Assembly (NCBI GenBank): GCA_022578605.1
Contig: MU394062.1
Coordinates: 1-64,000 of the forward strand
Reading direction: 5' to 3'
Source of the DNA: Camillea tinctor
Lineage: Eukaryota; Ascomycota; Sordariomycetes; Xylariales; Xylariaceae
DNA: 64,000 bases
Shown in pieces: positions 54,909-64,000 of the stretch. Under the pieces are notes generated by a model. That model did not search any database. It was given only the letters and a program-made list of their open reading frames with translations, and had not been told where the DNA came from. The position numbers were made by a program, and so were the translations under genes. Position 1 is the first letter of the stretch, and each line of letters opens with the position of its first letter.

Positions 54909-56923
54909 TAAGTGATAATATAATCTGCAAGAAAAAAAAAACAATTGTGCTTGTAATATAGAGGACAAGGTTAGTCGGAATGTAGTATAACGGTTATTGG
55001 TCTGGATATCTGGATATAGATATATCCCCCCTTTTGCATGTAGCAAACTATAGGTTATGACGTATATAATTTCATAGGGTTCTTGGTTTCTTTTTCACCA
55101 TTCATATTTTTTATTTGGTGGTTGGCCACCAGGTTGATATGTGGCTGTAAAGATGTGTCCGAAATAGAACCCACTCCTTTCTATATATATTCTTGGAAAC
55201 TTTGCTATCGTTTCGAATGTGCTGAACGTATTATTAAGCGTCGACTGACTAGTTGTTGATAGATGATATCCATTTTACGTTGACCTGTGGACGACGATCA
55301 GGAAGGCTTTTCGTAGAAATCTACTCGTATCTATCCCTTTTGAAACTTACCAACAAGCTGACTACGTAGGGCCCTATGCTCTATGAAAGGCCTCCTCCTC
55401 CCATCACCAACAAGAGACGATTTTGTTAAACTATATAGGCGCTAGGCTCCAATATACTAGAATAAAAGGGGAGGATCACCATCATTGGACCAAAAGAAAA
55501 ATCTATAAAGCAATCTCTACTAGCTAACGCGGTGCTGTCTTCCCTAGTCTCATAGGCCTAGCGTAGGAACATTAACCTAGTTAAACTACATTAGATAGCC
55601 TACCTATGTACGTACACACATACTTTGTTGGGCATATTTATTTGACAATGGGGAAATCTCCAAGGGGACGTTAGCACTCGGTTCACTATAGAAGGTGGTG
55701 TTTATTAACAAGGCCCTCTTCCTGTCTGTGGAGGATTTCCAAGAGTATATATACCTAGTAGTAGGATGATTAAACAAGAAAGAAGGGGGCTTTGCAATCA
55801 ACAAGCCTTCTCATGTGCAAGTCACCCATCAACCTTACTATGATTACTCACCTCTTGTCCCATATTCTAGGCTTTTCATATTGACAATGACAGACGAAAG
55901 AGAAAGTTATATATACCTATATATGCTTATTACCCTAGAAAGTGTATCTTTTCTGGGACAGCTACTCCGTACACGACACAGGGAATAAAGAAGCAAAAAG
56001 GAATCAAATCCTGGTCGTTGTTAGCGGAGTTTCACGCGAATCGCCTCATCCCCTAAAAAAAGAAAACCACCTAAAATCTTAAAACGCATTAAGATACCTT
56101 GCTTGTTATACCGCTTTTAATTCTAGAGTATTACTCAATTCCATAAAAGGAAAAGAGAGAGAGGGAGGGAGTGAGGAAGGAGGAAAGTTAAAGTCAAATA
56201 TTAGGCACGTCATTGTTACGCACCGACCTTCTCGCGATAGTCATAATATGCATAACATCTGTATACACATATTCATATGGGTAGACGTTGTTATTGTTCC
56301 TGCGCCCCTCCATTTTTTTCTTCAAGTAGGGAGGCGGGTTATGGAGCAAAGTGAGAGAAAAAAAAATATGGTTCCAGAACATCCATATTTGAAGGATTCT
56401 GTTATTCCGCACATGATTTCCCTTTTCTTTCCTCTGAAATATCCGAGCAAAAGTCATGCTATAGCTGAAAAAGCAGGGAGGCGTGTCAATTTCAGCTCCC
56501 GAGAGCTTGGCTCACCTACTTCACCTTACCTCCCCTATCTACCTAACCTACATATCCTTGGTTCTGCTTTGAAATTCCTCATTTGGAATAAATCGCTTTA
56601 ATATACCATCGTTATCTCGGATCCCTCTCCTTGTGGCCTATCCCTTACTACTTCGTACTCCGCAAACTTACTTACTTGCAGCGATATCTCACGTCTTTGA
56701 CTCCATTTTGTCTTTATAGCCGAAGAGTTGTGTACCCTTTAAGGCATGTAGCCAAGCACGTTCTCCCATTCTAGACAAAAGGGGAGGAAGTGGTTTGGAA
56801 CAAGAACCACAATCCCAAGAAACGCCCTAAAAAAAGCACCGTTTGATCCTAGTGCGGCTCCGTAGCCCTAAGAGAGGAGTCGATCGATTTGTTCGGTCTA
56901 GACTTCCGGAGTGGCCGGACACG
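54909..56923. other. Long AT-rich spacer with no supported gene
   Basis: No plausible reading frame. The first part is the P450 3' flank. The last 300 bases lead into the DUF6536 gene and might hold an unrecognised upstream exon. Confidence 0.5.
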
Positions 56924-59900
56924 ATGGGCGCGTTCCCGCCGGACGCAAGGTTGCGAGGGTGCTGGCCGCGTTCGGGCTGGCGCCTCGCGGCCATCGTCAA
57001 CACGATTCTGACCTCCGTATGCGCAGTACTGCTACTGGCACTCCTGGCCTGGAGCGCCAGCCGCGCCGGCGGTATTCGAACCAACCTCATCTTCTTCGCC
57101 GGCAACTGCGATAAGAGCCGGACGACGAATCTCTGGCTTCACTTATTGTTGAATGTGTTTTGTACTATTATCTTGGGTACGGGCTCCGTTTCCTTAAAAA
57201 TTTTAAAGGGGGGTGGGGGGCGGCGGATATGTGTGGGATTCTTATTCCATTCCTGATAAAGAGAAGAAAAAAGGGGCGAATAATGATGACGAGAATCCAA
57301 CCCCTTTAGGAGTTCCCTGTTGTTCACGAAGGAAAACATCGTCTTGGTGTCTGATAACTAGATTTCATCCTAAAATATAGGTTACTAATGTCTGTCCACA
57401 GCCTCTTCAAACTTCTTCTGTCAGGTTTTGAGCTCGCCCTCACGCAGTGAAGTAGACGCTTGCCATGTAAGCAATCCGCAAGTCGACATCGCCCTGTTCA
57501 TGACAGAAGACTGTATATACTGACTTTATTCCCCAACATAGGCAGAGGGTACATCGATGCTTATTGGCGTCCCTTCCTTTACTAATGTGAGTTGACTCCA
57601 CTGTATTTTTTCCATGATGAGCATACAAAATGTATGAACTATGTAGTCTGTATATTTTCAGACATTCCACTTGGTTTATCTGGGATATATAGGGACACAT
57701 ATTAGGTCGGGAAAATGCGTTAGGGGTGGATGCAATGATGCCAGTCAGTACTGATCTCTATTTCCGCACAGATATTCCGCGTGAGTAAAGTCAAAGGGTG
57801 GGCTTGGAGTTTATTCTTCTTCAGCTCGCTCCCATTGCATCTTTTCTTCAACTCCGCGATCTTTCAGACCGAATACCAGGGTGGACACTGGAACCTCACA
57901 CTAGCTTCCGAGGGTTTCGCTAACGGGGCACCGTATTTCAACCCCGGGGCCATGTTAATGCCCTCTGGGATGATAGATTATGAGTGTAGTTACTGTGGTA
58001 GTAAAGTACATTACGGTGAGTATGGCGATAGCTTACCGCTCGAAGACTATTTTAACCCCGAGTCGCCGATCTCAAGGGAAATCACCGCGACATCTGTTGG
58101 GGCCAGCAAATGGAAGCGCATCGAGGTTCCCGAGTGCCGGTCTCAGTATGAGTTTTGCAATGCGCGGGTCAAGTACGGGAACGTAGTAATGGTGGTAGAG
58201 TCGCAGGATACCAAGTTCATGTATAACGACACGAGTCTCGGGTGGACAAGAGACAGCGTACTTGAGCCCTTGGATAGCCGCAACGATGAGTATTGGGACC
58301 CTCACGTCCCCATCGCGGACAGTAACTCGCTCTGGTTTTTTGCTAACTGCAATACGACCGCCTACCTATCGCCTCTTACTCACCAAGCAGAGGGCTGTTT
58401 CCAGACTTGTAACAGGGCGTATGGCCGAACAGATCGAAACAGTCAGATTCTCTCCGCTGACAATATCGAGCCAACGTACCGTTTCAACTTCGTCATGGGC
58501 GATCCGGAGGATATCAAAAAAGCGAACTCGTACTGGCCAGGCCTAAGAGAGAGAAACGCATCGAAACTCGAGTTGAAATACTGCCTTGCAGAGGAAATAG
58601 ATCCGATATGCAAGATAGGGCTTTCGAACGAGCTTCTCCTAGCTGGGCTTATCTGCGTCTGCATCAAGACAGCGCTTTGCGTCATAGTAACCCTTGTCCT
58701 CAGTTGTGAGGATCCGCTTGTGGTGCCCGGCGATGCTATCGTCTCCTTTATGACCCGGCCAGATGCGAGGACTGTGGGCCGATGCACGCTCGATCGAACC
58801 CATGGATATAAGAAGGACGGATCGGGCCAGAACAATTTCCAGATGGTAGCAGGATCCCAGTGGCACTTGAAGGAAGGCCGTAGATGGTATAATGCTTTAC
58901 CGGCCATTGTCTGGCTACGTAGCTACTTTCTCTTTACTGCCGTGATCATTTTCCTAGGCATCATGTTCCGCGTAGCCCAAGTAAACAACCCTTACAACGA
59001 TGGGTGAGTAATAACTACCCTGTCTCCCCTAACCTACCATATACGCTACTTTTTCTTTTCTGACTCAAGGCTTTGATAGAAAACAAACGCTCGTTCACAG
59101 CAACACGAACGGAATTCTGGATACATACGGTTCTGGCAGCGAGGATCTCCTCCGGTCTGTACTAACGGCTAACTTGCCGCAATTGTTGCTCTCGTTTTCG
59201 TATTATGTGTACAATTCCCTTTATACTAGGATTTGCGTGGAGAAGGAATGGAATGCATATAGCACAGATCATCGCCCGATACGCGTGACGGACCCCAAGG
59301 GCCAGCAGATTTCTTCATATCGTTTGCAACTGCCTTATTTCTATAGTGTAAGTCGGACACGAAAACAACCTCCAGCTGATTTGACAACGTTACTACAATT
59401 CTTTTACCCTTTGAATTATCGAGTTGAAAGAGCACCTGCTAATTCGCGATTTGTAGGTTCCCCTGATCGGCATTAGCGCACTCCTACATTTCCTAGTATC
59501 TAACACTCTTTATGTGTTTATCCTCGAAGGAGGTAGGTCAAGTTAGACTCCGACTTTACAAGCACAATGGATTCTTACTAGAGACTACTATAGGTTATTA
59601 CACGTTAAATGCACCTTCGTTCTACAATAGACAAGGGCCGTTGATGCCGTCGGTTGTTGGTAGTGGGCTCAGCGATGACGCATACATTGGCATCGGCTAC
59701 TCGACTATTGCTATTCTCGTCGTCTTGATCTTGGCAGTGATACTATCCATCGTCCCTTTTGTGATCTGCTTGTTCAAAATAAAGGGGCCGATGGTGATGG
59801 GGGGTTGCGATTCGATGGTCATATCGGCCGCGTGCCACATCGCACCTATCCCAGAAGAAGCACTTGGGACTACGGCCATGGCGGCGCCGACCACTCCGAC

Positions 59901-60291
59901 ATCAGCACTCTGGAGATTAACTAAACAGAAGGCAGGTTATGAAGAAGTCGCTCTTAAGGATCCTGCTCAGATGGATGGGGGCGCCTTCTTTTCCTCCACG
60001 GATAGGTCTGCTTATGATATGGATAGATTCCTCGAATCAGACACGTCTTACGAAATTTACAGGCCTAGCAGCTCCGGTCAGAAGGCCCTCGTCTCCAGCG
60101 ATATGAGCGTTGATGACCTTGAGATTGACGGGTACGTGGCAGTCGACATATCGCGAGGCTTGGTACGCTGGGGCGCTGTTAAGACGCCGACCCCTGATTA
60201 TATCCCCACGGGCGAACCAGTAGGGCACCTGGGGTTTGGCAGCATGGAACATGAAGTAGAGAATCCGATAGAGGGGCGTTGGTACATGTGA
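56924..60291 (+). CDS. DUF6536 multi-pass membrane protein
   Basis: Seven exons: 56924-57176, 57402-57466, 57542-57586, 57772-59003, 59101-59347, 59457-59532 and 59594-60291; 871 residues. All joins keep frame and rebuild family blocks, such as LLNVFCTIILASSNFFCQVLSS and IGVPSFTNIFRVSKVKGW. The fold begins with the conserved GWRLAAIVNTIL membrane helix and continues AGGIRTNLIFFAGNC, then SSLPLHLFFNSAIFQ. A large cysteine-containing loop (about residues 140-350) probably faces the lumen or outside. Further helices follow (NELLLAGLICVCIKTAL, YFLFTAVIIFLGIMF, YSTIAILVVLILAVI), and the tail is cytosolic. The family is fungal-specific with unknown function. I chose the ATG at 56924; the frame is open further upstream without an ATG, so an extra 5' exon is possible. 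Confidence 0.85.
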
Positions 60292-60533
60292 TTTGACGTT
60301 ATGTGTATGTCAGAGGGTATTGAGAATTTGGAATTGATAAAAAGTGCATTAGGTAGATACCCCCATTAGTTTTTAGAAATGAATCAATACCATGAACATA
60401 CCGTTGTGTGATCTTTTGAGGGGTGATTGTCCTATATTCGTGTTTTGGTAATGATAACACGTTGTCGAAATGACGGCTAGATTCTGATGATTGATACGAC
60501 TTATAGGACGTCCTGTGGGCCGAGAATCCCCGA

Positions 60534-61669
60534 TCACCCTAGTCCACGTTCCCATCCTTCAAAACCCTTTCCTCTCCAGGCCCAAGCAACGACGTAATGA
60601 CCAGCTAAGAGATTCCACTCCTCAAGCTCGTCGAGACCCTCCAGACTGTCAACTCTTTCCTTTTCTTCAGCTGTAACCCACTTCTTCCATATCTCCTCAA
60701 TGGTCAAGCTCTGGGTGGAGTTGAAACCTGCATTTCTGAGACGGGCTTCCTGCTTATGAGGGTCTGTATATTCGTCCAGAGTTGGCATGCGTATCCGCCG
60801 TGCAGCAAGATTGGAAACCATTTGCTTGCCAAAAGGGTCATTGGGGTGAATTGGTTCGTACACGATCACAGAAAGGGATTGTATCCTGTCAGTGAAATGT
60901 TTTATGATGTTGCTCGATTCAGACACCTCTAGATAGCACAGACAGCATTCCGATATCAGCAAGGTAGGTATGTCCGTACGAACTCCGACAATGGACTTGC
61001 GGTCTTCTTTCAGCAGATCTCTCAAATCCAAACCATGACACCAATACTGGCACCCATTTGGTAGTTGCTGGCTGCTCCAGGTTTCACCCTCAAGCTTGGT
61101 GTTGGGAATGATGGCCCTGAGAGAAGGGATGGAACTGACTAGCTGTAGCTTTTTGCGAACAGTAACTGGGAAGTCAATCTCGTGATATATAAGCCCGGCC
61201 TGGGTGGGCTGTGAAAATAGCTTGAAGCATCTCGTGTCAGTACCGGCACCAAGTGAGATGATCTGGCGTTCTCCGCTTTCACCCCCAGATAAGAAAGACG
61301 ACACCAGCCTATCTAGTGCTGCAGTCCGAGTGTAGGTACCTGACTTCAACCTTAGCACTCGCCAGGGAAGCAGGGCTCTCAAGTCCCCTTACCTCGATTG
61401 ATGATGGGTAATCTTCTGACAGGAACACCGACAGCAGGTGATTGCACGAAGAACTGAGCGAAGGGATCTTGGAGGTAACCGAGATCAACAGCGCTCATGC
61501 GTGACACAGCGGCATCAGTATCTGTGCCTTGAATGGTGGCATCCCGAGTAGCAGATGAAGAGGACGATGAAGCTGAGGCGGGATGACCTCCACGTCCACG
61601 AGAGCGACCCCGAGCTCCTCCTCTCGAACCTCGAAGAGAAAGGAGGTTCGGGATAGATGGAGCTGACAT
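60534..61669 (-). CDS. ppm1: Leucine carboxyl methyltransferase 1 (PP2A methyltransferase)
   Basis: Two exons on the minus strand, 61669-61393 and 61339-60534, with a 53-bp intron (GTAAGG donor, GTCAG acceptor); 360 residues. Removing the intron joins LPIINR to [13 protein letters not shown], the conserved substrate-side segment. The S-adenosylmethionine site [13 protein letters not shown] (residues 121-133) and the ISECCLCYL and [12 protein letters not shown] blocks are typical of LCMT1/Ppm1. The enzyme methylates the C-terminal leucine of the PP2A catalytic subunit, which favours assembly with certain regulatory subunits. The first ~45 residues are Arg/Gly/Ser-rich (RGRSRGRGG), a disordered extension. 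The 3' end lies about 240 bases from the converging DUF6536 gene. Confidence 0.93.
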
Positions 61670-62462
61670 GAGGGGGGTTAAAGGGGGTTGCCTAGATATT
61701 TTAGTGAGTGCAAGTGAGTCAGTTAATCGAAATAAGCACTCTAAACAGGTGATGTCTTCAACGTGGTAAACTAGGATTGTTGATGACTATGGATTGGGTG
61801 TAAAAGTACTATGTAAGTAGTAAGTTGTAAGTTAGATAACGTACTACTTTGGCGTCGGAGCTGAATAATAAAGTCAAGCCCAAAAGGGTGAATCGGCCCC
61901 GAACGGAGTTTAAGCAGGTGACACCTAATAAGTACAGTACTTACCAAGTGTGTATGTACTTACGCCGCAGACGTACGGCGTATGGCATAACAAGAAGGCT
62001 GTGCTAAGGTCGCTTAAGCAGTGATTAAGCAGTGGTCATAGTGTCAGCCTAAAAAGTTCCTGTTACACTACCAAGACTACCTAGGACTTACCTTGTTTTT
62101 TCCCCCCCTCGTCTTCAATTTCAAAACGTTTTACTTGTACTCCGTAGGCTTAGGTGTATGTACAGTACAGTAGTACAATACCTCAACTGTATAGTGCGTG
62201 ATGTAGTGCATGCATCCTTCTGAAGCATAAGCAGGCAGACACGACCTTCGACCTCAGCTTTCCTTTTCTCATTTTCCTTTTTCCTTCCTTCCAAAACTAT
62301 TTATTTTTCTTTTCTTCTTTTCTTCTTTTAAACTTATTCCTCTTTGTTTCTTTCTACCAAGTATATTATATTCCCCCCCCCTCTTCTTCTCTCCAACGGA
62401 ACAAATACATATTATATATATATTATATACATCGCGGACTGACGTAGAGTACTTCATTCAAA
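61670..62462. other. Divergent spacer between ppm1 and the last gene
   Basis: No gene seen. It has an ACCTAGG motif at about 62078-62084 and a long pyrimidine tract (62260-62400) that forms the promoter or leader of the rightmost gene. Confidence 0.5.
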
Positions 62463-63589
62463 ATGTATCGTGATCTTGCCTCCGCGGTTTACAAGCGGGG
62501 CGAAGCCTCTATGAACGGATACCAGGTGCCAGGCTGGGCTTGGGGTGTCTTGTTCTTGGACTTCATCGTCTTCTTGCCCTTCTTCCTCGTGGTATGTGTA
62601 ATGCCTACAGCTAACTGGCCGAATACTTGCGACTAACACGATATGCCTTGTTCCAGGTCAATTATACCTTCCAGCATGTCTTCTCGACCCTGGCTATAAT
62701 CGAGGACCCATCACCACCCGCATACGAGCCTCTCTCGCTCAATGACGACACTCAGTCGTTCGCCGAAGACAACGCCCCCGTTGCCGACGAAGCCGCCGCG
62801 GGTGGCGAGACTCGAGCCGTCACCTCGTCCTTCCGGGGGATCTACCGTACTCTCATTTCTGTTGGCGGTTGGCGATCTTTGTTCCGTGGTGGTGCTTGTT
62901 GGTTCGCTGCTTCGATGGCCACTGCGTTCCTCTACGGAATCTTTACCGCAGCCTGGGTTCCAGCTCTCGTTGCCGCCCCTCTTTCTGCCCTTGCGCTCGT
63001 GCAGCTCTACACGGCTTGGACGCACATTGTCATCTCTACTCCTAGCCCCAAGCGCTTCTGGCACCGTCTGCCTCCCTTCAAGAAGGCTTTCCAGGCTACC
63101 GCCCTTCCCGTTGTTGTCTATTTCCTCGCCCTGGAGCTTACCTCTTTCTTACCCAAGGGCCTTGCCTACCTTATCGGCATGACTACCTGGGATGCGTCTC
63201 AGCCTGGCACTATCCCCGAGGGCGATGTCAATGATATCTGGAAGGCAGTTATTGTCCTTTTGGTTTCCCTTGTCTTGCACATCTTCCTAGTTATCCCAGC
63301 CCAGGTTGTCTTGACCCGAGTTCAGGCTTCGCTTCTCCCCGAGGAGGACGACACCATTGTGCCGTTCGACCGCTCGTTCCAGAGTAAGGTTGAGCCTGCG
63401 ATCGTCGGCGGAAAGGGCTTCGTCTCTATGATTGATGCCTGGAAGACCTTCTCTCGCGCTTCGTGGACTCGTCTTGTTAAGTTGTACCTGAAGATCTTCC
63501 TTGCCAGTGTGGGTATTTCTCTCCTGTGGGTCGCCGTTGTGGTACCCGAGGTTCTTGTCATAATGAGCCACAGCAAAAAGATCGAATAA
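62463..63589 (+). CDS. Multi-pass membrane protein of unknown function
   Basis: Two exons, 62463-62591 and 62657-63589, with a phase-0 intron (GTATGT donor, branch GACTAAC, acceptor TCCAG); 353 residues. I do not know a functional family, though the layout is one I associate with fungal proteins of uncertain annotation. Helices are visible at about residues 26-45 (GWAWGVLFLDFIVFLPFFLV), 115-160 (two helices around FTAAWVPALVAAPLSALAL), 185-205 (FQATALPVVVYFLALEL), 240-265 (VIVLLVSLVLHIFLVIPAQV) and 325-345 (ASVGISLLWVAVVVPEVLVI). A short acidic loop (residues ~57-90) follows the first helix. The C-terminus ends in SKKIE, whose lysines resemble a KKxx-like ER retrieval signal, though the spacing is imperfect. 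There is no signal peptide or catalytic motif. Confidence 0.78.
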
Positions 63590-64000
63590 GTTGTGGTTTA
63601 GCCCTTCTAAAAAAGTGTCTCGTGTAATGGTATAAATGATTTACAAAAGCAGAAAGCAGACGACTAGTGAAGTCAACCATGTTGGTTCTCTTCGAATGTC
63701 TAGCTACATTGTAGAGTACAGTTGATAGGTAAGGGCCATGATGGCCTGATGCGGCAACAGGATTATGAAATAAGTCGGTTCTACTTTAGCCTTGGCGTGA
63801 CGGATTATCACTTCTTCTAGGATAGGCTTCACAGACTGAAAATGAATACTAGTCACAAGATAATAGCCGTCCGATATGCTGAATGAACAGCACTTGAGTT
63901 AAAGTATAACTAAAGTACTTTACAAGTATGGTTCAACGTGCCGATTTCAACGTTTTTGTTAGCCCCCCCTTTGTCTATATGAATGGCACGTATCAAACCT
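63590..64000. other. Downstream flank at the window edge
   Basis: AT-rich 3' flank of the last gene; nothing else is visible. Confidence 0.5.

Overview
The window is ordinary nuclear DNA from a filamentous ascomycete (Pezizomycotina). The evidence is short introns (about 50-110 bp, GTRNGT donors, CTRAC-like branch points, YAG acceptors), long AT-rich gene-free spacers, and proteins that match filamentous-fungal families: an Flc/TRP-like channel, Ssr4 of SWI/SNF-RSC, a DUF6536 membrane protein and a fungal-type LCMT. Sordariomycetes, possibly Xylariales, is my guess from overall feel and is not proven. I see no mobile element, CRISPR array, rRNA or convincing tRNA.

Layout. 3.5-5.8 kb (+): Flc/TRP-like channel. 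7.1-8.1 kb (+): proteasome beta5 (PRE2). 8.8-10.5 kb (-): mitochondrial t6A synthase (QRI7). 11.1 kb (+): a possible small membrane ORF behind a TATA box. 11.7-13.4 kb (-): BAHD/HXXXD-type acyltransferase. 14.3-16.0 kb (-): secreted, probably GPI-anchored, Ala/Ser/Asn-rich wall protein. 18.3-20.5 kb (-): Ssr4. 21.3-23.3 kb (-): 6-phosphogluconate dehydrogenase (five exons). 25.6-26.7 kb (+): RBM42-like RRM protein. 29.2-31.1 kb (-): SLC35C2/Ymd8-type transporter. 34.9-37.3 kb (-): DGAT2 with a very long acidic N-terminus. 38.7-40.2 kb (-): PI-PLC-X-like protein. 41.1-42.5 kb (-): SET-domain protein. 43.5-45.2 kb (+): unknown, probably mitochondrial protein. 46.0-47.5 kb (+): Yra1/Mlo3-type mRNA export factor (eight exons). 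47.9-49.4 kb (-): disordered protein ending in a strikingly alternating segment. 50.3-51.3 kb (-): NAD-binding 6PGDH-like/DUF1932 protein. 53.2-54.9 kb (+): cytochrome P450. 56.9-60.3 kb (+): DUF6536 protein (seven exons). 60.5-61.7 kb (-): PP2A leucine carboxyl methyltransferase. 62.5-63.6 kb (+): multi-pass membrane protein.

Most genes are unrelated housekeeping functions: protein turnover, tRNA modification, pentose phosphate pathway, chromatin remodelling, mRNA export, lipid storage and PP2A regulation. I see no operon-like logic and no secondary-metabolite cluster; the acyltransferase and P450 lie 40 kb apart with no backbone enzyme between them. Exon joins below were worked out by hand from splice signals and reading-frame continuity.

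The points most worth a second look are: a cryptic stop-containing exon inside an intron of the Yra1-like gene; the alternating C-terminus of the 47.9-49.4 kb protein; abrupt changes in third-position GC inside three genes; a perfect 19-bp inverted repeat at 45.6 kb; a short palindromic motif (ACCTAGGT-like) scattered through the spacers; and the acidic Pro/Glu repeats in front of DGAT2. I did not find a clearly new multi-gene system.
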